A DNA stretch of 64,000 bases. It comes from GCA-003244245 sp050699515 (lineage in GTDB: Bacteria; Actinomycetota; Actinomycetes; Mycobacteriales; Pseudonocardiaceae). This document shows, one piece after another, positions 27,584-37,282 of this stretch. The translations under genes and the position numbers were made by a program. The stretch is taken from contig JBOHFF010000023.1 of the NCBI GenBank assembly GCA_050699515.1, positions 1-64,000 on the forward strand, read 5' to 3'. The notes under the pieces were generated by a model that had not been told where the DNA came from, ran no database searches, and saw only the letters and a list, made by a program, of their open reading frames with translations. Positions within the stretch are counted from its first letter, which is position 1. Each line of letters opens with the position of its first letter.

Positions 27584-28828
27584 TCAAGACCGGATGAGCT
27601 GTAGCTCTTGCGGGCCATGGAAAATGAGATCCTTGCCGTAGGGCACGGGGTCGCTGTCCACCCGTAAACCCGGGAGCAGCGTGAGCATCGCGCCGAGTCC
27701 GATCTCGACTTCCATACGGCCAAGCGCTGAGCCCAGGCAGTAATGGGCACCCATGCCGAAGCCGCTGTGCTGGCGGTTGCGCCGATTGAGCCGAATGCTG
27801 TCCGGGGCGGCGAACCTTGCGGGATCACGGTTGGCTGAGCCAAGGACGACGGTGACCTTGTCCCCCCGGCGGATATCGTGTCCATGGACGTGTTCGTCGC
27901 GGTAGGCCCATCTGGTGACCATCTGCGCGGGCGGGTCGAACCGAATCAGCTCATCGACAACCGCTGGCACCAGCTCAGGCTTTCCCAGGAGCTGGTCCAG
28001 CACGTTCGAGTGCCGTAGGAGCAGTAACATGACCTTGGACAGTGCGTTTCTCACCGTCTCATTTCCCGAGGCGAGGACGTGCACGCAAGTACCGACAAGA
28101 AGATCGTCAGTATCCGAAGAGTCACCCCACTCTGCTGCGATGAGGACCGACATAAGGTCATCCCCCGGTGCCTTGCGGCGAGCAGACAAAGCCTTGCGGA
28201 AGTACCCGACCAGGGCCCGAGCCCCCTCTTCAGCCAGGGCGAGTCTCCGTTCACGATCACCGGGACGAAAAGTACTGCCCTCCTGCAGCGCCGCGGTCTG
28301 AACACACATCCACTCCCGGTCCGACGGCGGTACACCAAGCGCGTTAAGTATCACCAGCATCGGAACCATCGCAGCGTATTCGCTTACCAGCTCGATTCGC
28401 GACCGGTTGGCGAGCCCGGCCACCAGCTCTTCGACGATGTCCTGGGTCTGGTTGCGTAATCCCGTGCGCATCCGTTCCGCCAGGCAGTCAGCTACTACCG
28501 CGCGGACTGCGGTATGCCGTGGTGGGTCCATGAAGACTAACCAGTTGTCGATGAGCCCGCTGAGGACCGGTTTGCCCTGCGCGATTGCCGCCGAGACCGA
28601 AGCGGAGGTGGTTCCGGCAACTGCGGCACTCCGGCCGAAGCCGCGTCTGGTCAGCACCGTCGCCGCGTCAACATAGCGCATCACCAGCCACTCGGGCTCC
28701 CGGCCGGTTCCGGGTCGCAGAACTCGATGCACACCATCGGCCTCCCGGAATCGCTGGTAGATCGGGTACGGGTCCTCGATGTTATCGATGACCAGCGAGT
28801 AGAATTCCTCTGGGTCTAGCGCTGACAT
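27584..28828 (-). CDS. rebP: Cytochrome P450, RebP/StaP-like
   Basis: The protein has 414 aa. The heme-binding loop is SGFGMGAHYCLGSALGRME near residue 340, with the ExxR motif in VDELIRFDPPAQMVTRWAY. The I-helix reads VLASGNETV, so the usual AGxET is replaced by ASGNET, an unusual acid/alcohol environment. StaP/RebP couples the two indoles of chromopyrrolic acid. The ATG at 28828 follows GAAGGG. An alternative GTG at 28849 would overlap the rebD stop by 4 nt. It forms an operon rebO-rebD-rebP on the minus strand and is convergent with the halogenase. Confidence 0.88.
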   Translation of the reverse strand: MSALDPEEFYSLVIDNIEDPYPIYQRFREADGVHRVLRPGTGREPEWLVMRYVDAATVLTRRGFGRSAAVAGTTSASVSAAIAQGKPVLSGLIDNWLVFMDPPRHTAVRAVVADCLAERMRTGLRNQTQDIVEELVAGLANRSRIELVSEYAAMVPMLVILNALGVPPSDREWMCVQTAALQEGSTFRPGDRERRLALAEEGARALVGYFRKALSARRKAPGDDLMSVLIAAEWGDSSDTDDLLVGTCVHVLASGNETVRNALSKVMLLLLRHSNVLDQLLGKPELVPAVVDELIRFDPPAQMVTRWAYRDEHVHGHDIRRGDKVTVVLGSANRDPARFAAPDSIRLNRRNRQHSGFGMGAHYCLGSALGRMEVEIGLGAMLTLLPGLRVDSDPVPYGKDLIFHGPQELQLIRS

Positions 28829-28845
28829 GTGAGCCCTTCTTGTCG

Positions 28846-31800
28846 TCACAGCTCACGGGGGTCCATGTGCCGGAACTCCTCGGCCAAAGAAAGCAGTAGA
28901 CGTGGTACCATCTCGGTCAGTCCAGTCATCTTCGCGGCATCAATAGAAAGCTCCGAAAAACTCGCGCTGATCAATTTTTTCGCAACATCGGGACGGGCGA
29001 TGAATGACGCTTCACGATCCATCTCAAATGATGGTCCAGCCGTCCGGCCGGAATGACCGGATGGCAACGTGACAATATATTCACCGAGGGGTCGCAGGAC
29101 GCCGGTCATCAGGTCTATGGCCGAGTTCATCAGCCGAGACCGACGGAGACTCTTGTCGGGAATGCGGCTGAAGTGCTGCACCATCAACTGCATCGTTATG
29201 GCGTATGAGCGGTTGAACAGCTCCATTGCCGTGCGGGCCTCCTGGTTGATGACCAGGCCACTGGCCGAGCTCCCGGAATGCAGCTTCGGGTTGCGCATCA
29301 CGGGATAGGCAGGGTTCCATGGAATCCGGCGGCCGCCGGGTCCGGTGGTGTACTCGGAGGCGAGCAGCTCGGAGATCCGCAGGAACGTGTCGAAATGCGA
29401 TTCCTCACCCGGGCGCACCGACTCAAGCACATTGCCCTCACCCTGCTCGGTAACGAAGTCGATCGCGAACACGGCACTGGTGACGTCGTCGACCTCCAGT
29501 TGGTAGTCGGGGTGAGTCACGTTGAGCGACTCGCGCATAAACAGATGGTGCTCGCCACCGCCCCTGCCCGGCTCGATCATGATCGAGCCGGGGATACGCT
29601 GGATGGCCTCGCGGATGGCCGAGTACAACTCGCTCAACGAGCCGTACGGGTACGGCGACGAGGATTTCGTAGCTGCGAAGGAATTGTTCCCCGAGATATC
29701 ACGGACGAGACTGTACGGACGCTCGAGCGCGATGAACCGCGCTACGCTGCTCCGCCCGAACGCCTCCAGACAGAAGTCCAGCGGCACCGGCAGCTGGCTG
29801 TTCACCGTGCCGAAGTCGATGCTCGGGAGGTGGAACGGCTGACCGGTGGCCATGATGATATTGTTGATGACCAGGAAGTGAATCATCTCTTCCCTGGCGA
29901 CGCTCAGCAAATCACCACGTATTCCGCCGTCGAGCGTGTGGGGACCGTCACCACACATCAGCCCTAGCTGTTGCGATGTCCACTCGCCGCGTTCGACGTA
30001 TGTGACGCCCGCCGAGTACGTCGGGATGGACCACAACGCGAAGAGGTACTGCAGCATTACCGCGAGCTCGATGGTGGCTGCCAGGCGCAGCGCTCGGCAG
30101 AGCTCGTCGGGAGTCTTGATCGTGCCGACCGTAGACTTCTCGGTGGCCAGCGACGGGGGCGTCTGCCGAGCCCCTTCGGTGACCTGCATGAACCGCAGCA
30201 GCAGGTTTGCCTGCGGTTCGGTCATGTCCCGGGTGGAGGGCATGTAGTAGGTTTTGTCCTTATTCTGCGGATCGCACATCAGCCAGATCAATCGTGCGTA
30301 TGTGGTGACCCTGGCGATGTCTGCGAAGCTCATGATCTCGTCCTTCATGAACGAGTACATCAGCTCGTAGTAAGCGAAAACCTCTCGATACACCAGGTCA
30401 AAAGTGACCTCCTGGGAAGGGACGTCGTCCAGGTGCCAGGTATCCGGCAACACCCGAACGGACAGCAAACCAGCCGACGACCAGTAACCGAGCCGGTCGG
30501 CGTTGTCGTAGGCCAGCAGGGCCGAGCCGGCGGTGCCCGGGTAACAGGGCAGCGGGAGACCCGCTGGCAGCAACAGGACCTGGGTCGTCCCGGCTCTGGC
30601 TCCCCGGACGACCAACCGCCCGTACCCGGCGTCGTCGGTGGACAGCGCGCAACCGGTCCCGTACTTCGTCGGTTCCTCCGGCCGGATTTCGGCGGCGAAC
30701 TCGGCAATGGCGATATCGGTGGACCGGGCGTCCGGCGAGCTCGCCCGAGGATCTAGTGGCAAGCCGCGTGGGTTGAAGAATTGATGGACCTCGATCCGGT
30801 CGACCTTCGCGGGACGCCCGCGAACAAACGATCGCAGCGTGACGTCAACGGCGAAGTCCTGCCCGTTCGCTGGGTTCGGATGTTCGAGAAACAGACTTGC
30901 CTGGTCCGACTGGACGGTGATCTCCTCCTCGGTGAGGAGCACCGTCCCGTCGGATGCTTGCAGCCGCAGCGGCTCAGCGGGGTCGTCGCGCTGGCTGTCG
31001 ACTCGCGGCGTGGACAACACACCACCGCTGAGCCGGAAACCTGGGCCCAGGTAGGCCGTCCGGGGGAAGATGCCGAGCAGCCGGCCGGTGCTGGTGCGCA
31101 GTTCCAGGTTCCCCACATCGAGCCGTCGACCGAGCTGGTGTGTCGGACTCGCGTCCCGGGTGACGGCCCGGCTCACGACCGGTATGGCCGTGATCATGTT
31201 GGCGGTCACGCACTGCTCGCGGACCTCGACGGTGAGGGTGTGCAGGGGGGTATCGCGACCGTCGCGAAGCAGCTCCCGGCCCGTCAGCAACCGGCCGGCC
31301 GGATACGTGCGCATATCCTGCGGTCGCCACGGCGCGATGGTTCCGTGCATGTCCCACCAGTCCGGCGCGTCATGTCCGACCGGGGTCGCCATGTTGAACA
31401 GCGCAAACTGCACAAGCAACCCACCGAATTCATCGGTGTCGACCAGCTGCCGCAACGCCGATACCGCGGGTGACCGGGCGGCCTCGTCCAGCCAGTCCAG
31501 CCGGTCGGTCTTGTCCACCACGAGCTGGTATACGACTGAGCGAGTGAACTCCCTGCTCAGCGGGTGTTCGTCAGTGCGCACAACGTGTCGTGGGTTCTGC
31601 CAGCGCGGCGGTGATATGCCGTACACATCGCCGGTTGCCAGGTAGCCACCGTCGTGTGAGCGACCGGCGCGGCCGAGGCTGAGCTGGCCGACCATCACCG
31701 CAGTGGTCCAGTTCGAGGCCGGGTCTACGTCGAAGACTCTGGCCCGGTTCGCGGTACTGGCAAGGTAGTCGTTGTAGTGACCCCACAGGTCCACCTGCCG

Positions 31801-32136
31801 GCCGACAATATGGTCGGTCGTGTCGATCTCGCCGGGTGAGCGCTCACAGCCGACCACCACGGCGTCAATCCAGAAGTGTCCGTTGCCACCGAAGTTCCAG
31901 CCCTTGACCGAACCGAACCGCCCGCCCGGCGTGACCGTGCCATCCGGTTCGAAACGCACGCCCTGACGGTCGAGGTAGTCATGGTATTCCTGGGCGGGTC
32001 GAGTGACCGGGAACGGGGCGGAATCGACGATTGCGGTGTTGGTGGCGAGGTCGAGCAACCCAGACCTGGGACCCGTGGGCAGCCGGGTAATGCCGATACC
32101 AGCGAAGTGCAGGCGAGGCAGGTCAAAGACACTCAC
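28846..32136 (-). CDS. rebD: RebD/StaD/VioB-like chromopyrrolic acid synthase
   Basis: The protein has 1096 aa, the length of RebD/StaD. The N terminus (SVFDLPRLHFAGIG, GSVKGWNFGGNGHFWIDAVV) is the VioB-type domain. The second half has a ferritin-like iminophenylpyruvate dimer synthase domain (ATIELAVMLQYLFALWSIP, then LLSVAREEMIHFLVINNII with E-x-x-H). RebD is a heme enzyme that dimerises indole-3-pyruvate imine produced by RebO. The GTG start at 32136 overlaps the rebO stop (GTGA). The frame is complete with no visible defect. It is the diagnostic gene for an indolocarbazole or bisindole pathway. Confidence 0.95.
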   Translation of the reverse strand: MSVFDLPRLHFAGIGITRLPTGPRSGLLDLATNTAIVDSAPFPVTRPAQEYHDYLDRQGVRFEPDGTVTPGGRFGSVKGWNFGGNGHFWIDAVVVGCERSPGEIDTTDHIVGRQVDLWGHYNDYLASTANRARVFDVDPASNWTTAVMVGQLSLGRAGRSHDGGYLATGDVYGISPPRWQNPRHVVRTDEHPLSREFTRSVVYQLVVDKTDRLDWLDEAARSPAVSALRQLVDTDEFGGLLVQFALFNMATPVGHDAPDWWDMHGTIAPWRPQDMRTYPAGRLLTGRELLRDGRDTPLHTLTVEVREQCVTANMITAIPVVSRAVTRDASPTHQLGRRLDVGNLELRTSTGRLLGIFPRTAYLGPGFRLSGGVLSTPRVDSQRDDPAEPLRLQASDGTVLLTEEEITVQSDQASLFLEHPNPANGQDFAVDVTLRSFVRGRPAKVDRIEVHQFFNPRGLPLDPRASSPDARSTDIAIAEFAAEIRPEEPTKYGTGCALSTDDAGYGRLVVRGARAGTTQVLLLPAGLPLPCYPGTAGSALLAYDNADRLGYWSSAGLLSVRVLPDTWHLDDVPSQEVTFDLVYREVFAYYELMYSFMKDEIMSFADIARVTTYARLIWLMCDPQNKDKTYYMPSTRDMTEPQANLLLRFMQVTEGARQTPPSLATEKSTVGTIKTPDELCRALRLAATIELAVMLQYLFALWSIPTYSAGVTYVERGEWTSQQLGLMCGDGPHTLDGGIRGDLLSVAREEMIHFLVINNIIMATGQPFHLPSIDFGTVNSQLPVPLDFCLEAFGRSSVARFIALERPYSLVRDISGNNSFAATKSSSPYPYGSLSELYSAIREAIQRIPGSIMIEPGRGGGEHHLFMRESLNVTHPDYQLEVDDVTSAVFAIDFVTEQGEGNVLESVRPGEESHFDTFLRISELLASEYTTGPGGRRIPWNPAYPVMRNPKLHSGSSASGLVINQEARTAMELFNRSYAITMQLMVQHFSRIPDKSLRRSRLMNSAIDLMTGVLRPLGEYIVTLPSGHSGRTAGPSFEMDREASFIARPDVAKKLISASFSELSIDAAKMTGLTEMVPRLLLSLAEEFRHMDPREL

Positions 32137-33638
32137 ACTGATTCCCCCACATACCTCCAGTCGCCGACCACCTGGGGGGCAAAAGCGTGGATCTGCGACA
32201 CCGCGGCCAGCGCCGACTCAATCCCCGCGTTGATCCAGGCCGGACTGATCGAGCAATGCTCGCCGGCGAAGAACAAACGGCCCTGCGGGCACGCCGCCCG
32301 CTCGGCCTCGCGGGCGCGTTCCGCATCCGTGATGCCCCACCGTCGGGCCGCGCAGCCCTTGTTCCAGGGCCGCTCGCCCCAGGCCACGCTCATCGTTTCC
32401 AGCACCGTCTCCGGCCGGCGTAGCTGCGGGTGCAACTCCGCCAGCTCGTCGGTGACCACCGCGTGCCGGACGGGTTCGGCTAGCTGACCGAGCACGTCGG
32501 CGTCCTCGGCGATCGTGTAGCTGCCGAGCAACACCGAACCGTCGCCGGCACCGGCGTCCGGGTAGTAGGTCTGCCGGCTCAGCCCTCCTGGCGCCGATCC
32601 GCCCCCGGTAATGCCGTCCCGGGCCCAGAACGCCTCCCGGCAGTGCAGCGCCACCTTCGTCGCCGAGCCGTAGTCGAGCGTCGCGATGGCGTCAAGCTTG
32701 TCGGCGCTGACACCGGTCAATGACAGCCCGCGCAGGACCGAGAAAGGGATAGTGCACAGCACGATCGGGTAGGTCAGCACCGATCGGCTGCGCGCACCGG
32801 CCAGGTAAACGCTCACCCCATCGCGGCGCACCTCGAGACCCACTATCACCCGACTGGTGTGGATCGGGCCGCGGATCCGGCTGGCGAACCCGTCCACCAG
32901 CTGTGCCATACCCCCCGTGAGGGTCAGCACGTCGGTGCCGGACTCCCGGATGATGTCATCGAGAAAGCTCTCCAGCCGGCCGCTGCACGCGGTTCTCAGC
33001 TCCGGGTACGCGCGGAAAGCCGCGCCGAGGTCGACCCGGTCGTCATGCAGAAACGACGCCATGTCCAGCCGGTCGGCCAACGTTAACATCTTCCTGGCGT
33101 CGCCCCGGTCGAGCTCGCGCAGCTCCCGGGGGGCGAGTGCCCGCACCATCGCGTGCAGCCAGCCCACGAAAAGCAACGTATCCCGCCGGTAGGAGTTACC
33201 ACCGGCGTATCCTTCAGCGTCCTGGATCAGCGGCACTGCCGCATCGCGGACGCGGACCAGTTGCGAGCCGATGCGCAGATAGTTGTGGGGATCGCTCAGA
33301 ATATTGCGGAAGGGGCGTAATCGGTGCCGGAGTCCTAGTTCGTCCACATAGCGCATCGTGAGGTGATGATCGGCCGGAATGCGCATTGCGCCGAACTCCG
33401 CGATCGGGCCGTCCGGGCCACCAAAACGCCTGGTGTACACCCGACCACCGATCCGGGAGTCAGCCTCCAGTATCACGACGTGATAGCCGAGCTGTTCAAG
33501 CTCATAGGCCGCAACCAAACCGGCGATCCCGGCGCCCAGCACAGCGATCGTGATGTGCCTACCACGCGATGGCGCACCACGTCCGCAGGTCGTCGGGACC
33601 GACCCCAGATCGGAACCACCCAATGTCGCGCACCTCAC
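32133..33638 (-). CDS. rebO: RebO/StaO-like L-tryptophan oxidase (flavin amine oxidase)
   Basis: The protein has 501 aa from the GTG at 33638, which has GGAG upstream; the frame is open to 33749. The FAD motif is ITIAVLGAGIAGLVAAYELE, followed by DSRIGGRVYTRRFGGPDGP and EFGAMRIPADHHLTMRYVDE, very close to RebO. The C-terminal FAD motif is LFFAGEHCSISPAWINAGIE. It oxidises (chloro)tryptophan to the imine of indole-3-pyruvate. It is the first gene of the rebO-rebD-rebP operon; its stop overlaps rebD. Immediately upstream lies a duplicated cyclodehydratase 5' end from the RiPP locus. Confidence 0.93.
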   Translation of the reverse strand: MRCATLGGSDLGSVPTTCGRGAPSRGRHITIAVLGAGIAGLVAAYELEQLGYHVVILEADSRIGGRVYTRRFGGPDGPIAEFGAMRIPADHHLTMRYVDELGLRHRLRPFRNILSDPHNYLRIGSQLVRVRDAAVPLIQDAEGYAGGNSYRRDTLLFVGWLHAMVRALAPRELRELDRGDARKMLTLADRLDMASFLHDDRVDLGAAFRAYPELRTACSGRLESFLDDIIRESGTDVLTLTGGMAQLVDGFASRIRGPIHTSRVIVGLEVRRDGVSVYLAGARSRSVLTYPIVLCTIPFSVLRGLSLTGVSADKLDAIATLDYGSATKVALHCREAFWARDGITGGGSAPGGLSRQTYYPDAGAGDGSVLLGSYTIAEDADVLGQLAEPVRHAVVTDELAELHPQLRRPETVLETMSVAWGERPWNKGCAARRWGITDAERAREAERAACPQGRLFFAGEHCSISPAWINAGIESALAAVSQIHAFAPQVVGDWRYVGESV

Positions 33639-33756
33639 TCGGTCTGCTCCATCACTGTTACCGATTCTGGGGACCACCCTGGTACGCGCACATCCCCGAT
33701 CACCGCCGCGAGGCAACAGTTCAGCCAGTGCCATAACGGTGTGACGCACGTCGCGG

Positions 33757-34119
33757 CTAGGCCCATCCCGTGCACGTGCGTAGATTCGGATAGCCAGGTT
33801 GGTGAACCCTGTGCTTCACGGCGGCAGCCTGCCCGGGCAGCGTGCATGGGCCGATGACCGCATGCCCCCGCTCGACGTAGACGGGCAGCCAGGGGATTCC
33901 CCGCGCCAGGCACTCGGCGTTGAACACACCGTGCAGGTCGGGATCCCAACCGTCGGTGGCAAGCACGGCGACCCCGCAGCCGTCGCCGCCCATGGGTGGG
34001 TCCAGGGGTAGCACCGGGCAGGCGCTGCCCAACCGCCGAGCCAGCGTCGTGTGCAGCACACCGTGACCTGCCAGCCCGACCGTGTCCGCACACTCGGGCG
34101 CAATGGATACAGTCGTCAT
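33757..34119 (-). pseudogene. Second copy of the cyclodehydratase ThiF-like N terminus
   Basis: The ATG at 34119 with an AGGTAG site starts TTVSIAPECADTVGLAGHG, then VAVLATDGWDPDLHGVFNAE and GIPWLPVYVERGHAVIGPC, closely paralogous to the start of 14275-14803. It continues ~25 residues further than the other copy, to CTLPGQAA, before diverging and stopping at 33757. The leader-binding N terminus alone remains. Upstream, the promoter region is also duplicated. It may be a relic of a second RiPP operon or a segmental duplication whose remainder was replaced by the indolocarbazole operon. Confidence 0.75.
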
Positions 34120-34840
34120 GTGGCTACCTCGCCTCCACAACCAGGTTGACGAGGTTATTCCGCAGATGGACACCGTCGGGCGTCGGGATATATTTCGTGT
34201 CACCACGCACTTGGGTCTCATGACTCCCCTATCGTCGTCAATTCGACTGCTCCCCCACCCACTATTGCCAATCCGCACTCCGCTGGCAGCGCGCAGCATC
34301 TACAAAAACAACAGGCCGTGCTAAGATCCCCAGGTCATAGACCGTCGCAATCAACGCGGGACGGTCAGCGACTAATCCGACAATACCAGCATCGTCCGCA
34401 ACGATCACCACTCTTACAGTACCGATCTGGACCATGTCGCAATAGGTTGATCCAGTACCTTTGGTACTACCCCGTTATTGCGAGTTCCTGGAACCTCGCC
34501 GCAGGTGGAGAGCAACGTGACGCGCACGCCGCAACACTGCTCCCCACCCGACCCTGTCTCCACGAGCAGCCGCTCAGCTGCCGGTGCGAAGGCCACTGCG
34601 CAGTGCGACTACTCGGCACAGTCGAACTCAGACTCAGAGCTGTACTGAAAGTACCAGATCGGCCCATCGTTAAGTGATCTTGGGCTCAAACGGTCGTAGC
34701 GACAGGCAGGGTCGTTCCGAGATCGTTTGATGGTGTTGTCCGGCCCCGCTGAGCAAGATCGGTGATCTTCGGCGTGTCGTGCCGGTGGGCGAACGAGGCC
34801 CCGGTAGGACGAGTGGTCCTTCCACAGACTTCTCGTTGCC
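34120..34840. promoter_or_regulatory. Duplicated RiPP-locus promoter region
   Basis: No gene supported. Segments around 34385-34480 align with 15000-15100 (caacgatcaccactctta and the palindrome region), and 34656-34680 with 15176-15205. No precursor gene is found at the matching position: the sequence diverges and mobile-element debris begins near 34840. Confidence 0.5.
34454..34468. promoter_or_regulatory. Perfect palindromic candidate operator AGTACCTTTGGTACT
   Basis: A perfect 6-bp inverted repeat around a 3-bp centre. It is the counterpart of 15078-15092 in the duplicated promoter. It may be recognised by the same regulator. Confidence 0.5.
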
Positions 34841-34849
34841 ACCGGAGCC

Positions 34850-35030
34850 TCGTTGCTGATTCATCCTGCCATCGTCGAGTCGTGTGCGACAGCGCTCGCG
34901 ATCAGGGCTGTGATCACCCGGTCGCGGTGGTGTTGACGCTGTGCGCAGCCGCGGTGCTGGGCGGGATGCGCTCGGTCACCGCGATCGCCGGATGGGTCGC
35001 CGACGTGCCCGCCGAGGTGCTGGCCCGGCT
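34850..35030 (+). pseudogene. ISAs1-family transposase N-terminal fragment
   Basis: About 60 codons (HPVAVVLTLCAAAVLGGMRS, VTAIAGWVADVPAEVLARLY) match the DDE_Tnp_1-associated N terminus of ISAs1 transposases. The catalytic domain is absent. The fragment ends at about 35030, where serine-recombinase sequence begins. A C-terminal fragment of the same family lies at 63466-63744. Confidence 0.6.
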
Positions 35031-36150
35031 CTACGCCCGACCCGCGCGGCGATCGTGGCGGAGCTGTTTCGCCGCTATGTCGAGGATGGCGCATCGATCG
35101 CCGATCTTGCCCGCTGGTTGACCACCACCGAGGTGCCCACCCGAACCGGCAAGTCCCGCTGGGACCGCTCGGTGATCTGGGCGATGCTGCGCAACCCCGC
35201 CTACGCCGGACGCGCCTGCTTCGGCAAGACGATGCGCACCGCCGATCAGCCCGGACTCAACCGCACCGCCCGGCCGGCCGGTCCACACCCAAGTCCTACT
35301 CGGTCACCGACCGCCCGCGCGAGGACTGGCTGGAGATCCCCGTACCGGCGCTGGTGGACGAGGACGCCTGGGCACGGGCCCAGCAACGACTCGCCGACAA
35401 CAAGCGCTACGCCGCCCGCAGCTCCAAGGTTCCCTCGCTGCTCCAAGGCCTGGCCGCGTGCGCGAGCTGCGGATATGCCTACTACCGTGGCCACACCACC
35501 ACCACTGCCGGCAACAAGATCTACTACTATCGGTGCCTGGGCTCGGACAACTACCGCTACGAACACGGCCGGGTCTGCGACAACAAGCCCGTGCGCACCG
35601 ACTAACTCGACTAACTCGACAAACTCGTGTGGGAGCACATCAGCGAGCTGCTCTCCAACCCGGCGTTGATCCGCGCCGAGATCGACCGGCGCCTCAACCA
35701 GTCGCGCACCGCCGACCCCACCACCGCCCAGCAGCAGCGCCTGACCCAGGCGCTGAGCAAAGCCAGCGCCTGGGTCGCCCGACTGATCAAGGCATACCAG
35801 GAAGAGCTGATCTCGCTGGACGAGTTGCGCGAGCGCATGCCCGAGCTGCGCACCCGAGAGACCAACCTGCGCAGCCAACTCGACGCCGTCGCCGCCCAAC
35901 TCACCGACCGCGACGCCTACCTCAAACTCGCCACCAACCTCGAGGGCTTCCTCGCCCGGCTACGGAACAACACCGCGATGGCCAGCGTGCCCGAGCAGCA
36001 GCGGGTACTGCGCCTGCTCGTCAAAGACATCCTCATCGGACCCGACAAAATCACAATCCGGCACCGCATCCCCACCAACGCCAGCACACCAACACCGACG
36101 ATCAAGACCGACAACGGCGACGCCGACGAGGAGCCTTCCCCGAGTTCTCC
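35031..36150 (+). pseudogene. Large serine recombinase, 5'-truncated and disrupted
   Basis: The N-terminal catalytic domain with the nucleophilic serine is missing. What remains is the Recombinase domain (AAIVAELFRRYVEDGASIAD, WDRSVIWAMLRNPAYAGRA), a zinc ribbon (CASCGYAYYRGH, then YRCLGSDNY) and the C-terminal coiled coil (residues from VWEHISELLSNPALIRAEID to LRSQLDAVAAQL). A frameshift lies near 35283. Two TAA stops at 35603 and 35612 fall in a TAACTCGAC-type tandem repeat where CAA would be expected. At ~36150 it joins group II intron sequence. It is non-functional. Confidence 0.8.
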
Positions 36151-36156
36151 ATTGCG

Positions 36157-37035
36157 TTGGAGGAGTCATCAGTCCTTTGCTCCTGAACGTCGCGTTGCAC
36201 GGATTGGAGAATGCCGCCGGAGTCCACTACCACACCGGCACCCGCGCCGGCGAGACAGTAGCGGGCAGCCCGGTCCTGATCAGATATGCCGACGACCTCG
36301 CCGTGTTCTGCCACAGCCAGGAACAGGCACGACAGGTCAAGGCGCAGCTGGCCGGGTGGCTGGCTCCCCGAGGTCTGGCCTTCAACGAAGACAAGACCAC
36401 AGTCGTGCACCTATCGCAGGGGTTCGACTTCCTGGGAGTCAACGCCCGCCGCTACCAAAACGGCACGCTGCTGACCAAACCGAGCGCCGAGGCGGTCACA
36501 CGATTGAAGCGGAGACTCGCATCCGACATGCGCGCCCTGCGCGGCTCGAACACGAGCGCGGTCCTGGCAAAACTCGTCCCCATCACACGAGGCTGGGCCG
36601 CCTACTACCGCTCCGTGGTGTCGTCCAAGGTCTTCTCCTGCCTGGACAACTACGTGTGGAAGCTCACCCACAAGTGGGCCAAGCACAACCACGGCAACAA
36701 GCCGACGTCCTGGATCGTCCACCAGTACTTCGGCAAGCTCAACACGTTCAGGAACGACCGGTGGATGCTCGGCGACCGCGCCAGCGGCACCTACCTACCC
36801 AAGTTCTCCTGGACCCCCATCGTCCGCCACACCATGGTCAAAGGCAGGGCGTCCCCCGACGACCCCACCCTGACCGAGTACTGGGCCACCCGGCGACGCA
36901 AGGCCAAACCCCCACTCGACCGGTACACCCTGCGCCTGCTCACCAGGCAGCACGCACTCTGTCCGCTCTGTGGGGAACACCTGCTCAGCGCCGAACAGCC
37001 ACCCCAATCCCCAACCCAATGGGAACGATGGTGTG
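36157..37035 (+). pseudogene. Group II intron reverse transcriptase/maturase, both ends missing
   Basis: The frame starts inside RT domain 4 (GGVISPLLLNVALHGLE) and continues with the catalytic RYADDLAVFC, GFDFLGVNARRYQNG and the maturase domain (GWAAYYRSVVSSKVFSCLD). It ends in a truncated HNH domain (HALCPLCGEHLL). RT domains 0-3 are lost at the junction with the recombinase, and the end of HNH at the junction with IS3 sequence. No intron RNA domain V/VI was recognised downstream. It cannot be mobile alone. Confidence 0.8.
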
Positions 37036-37099
37036 AGCCTGTCCCCGTAGCACGGACACCCGACCTGAGGTGGCCACGGCCACCGGGAAGAATGCCACC

Positions 37100-37262
37100 G
37101 TGCCTGCACCTCACCCACCGGAGTTCCGTCGTCGAGCGGTCGAGCTCGCTCGTCTGGGCGAGCAACCGATCGCCACACTGGCCAAAGGGCTCTCGATCAG
37201 CGAGTCGTGCTTGCGGAATTGGCTGTCTCAGGCCGAGGCCGAGGCCGCTACCGACGGTTCTC
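37100..37262 (+). pseudogene. IS3-family OrfA N-terminal fragment
   Basis: The GTG at 37100 starts PAPHPPEFRRRAVELARLGE and GLSISESCLRNWLSQAEAEA, the helix-turn-helix of IS3-type OrfA. It lasts ~54 codons, then turns into antisense methyltransferase sequence. OrfB is absent. It marks a deletion or insertion junction. Confidence 0.75.
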
Positions 37263-37282
37263 GGCTGACCACTGTCGGGCGA

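Noticed and set aside
34762..35669. Intact phage-type serine integrase
   Set aside because: The catalytic N-terminal domain is absent, replaced by ISAs1 sequence, and the remainder has a frameshift and stops.
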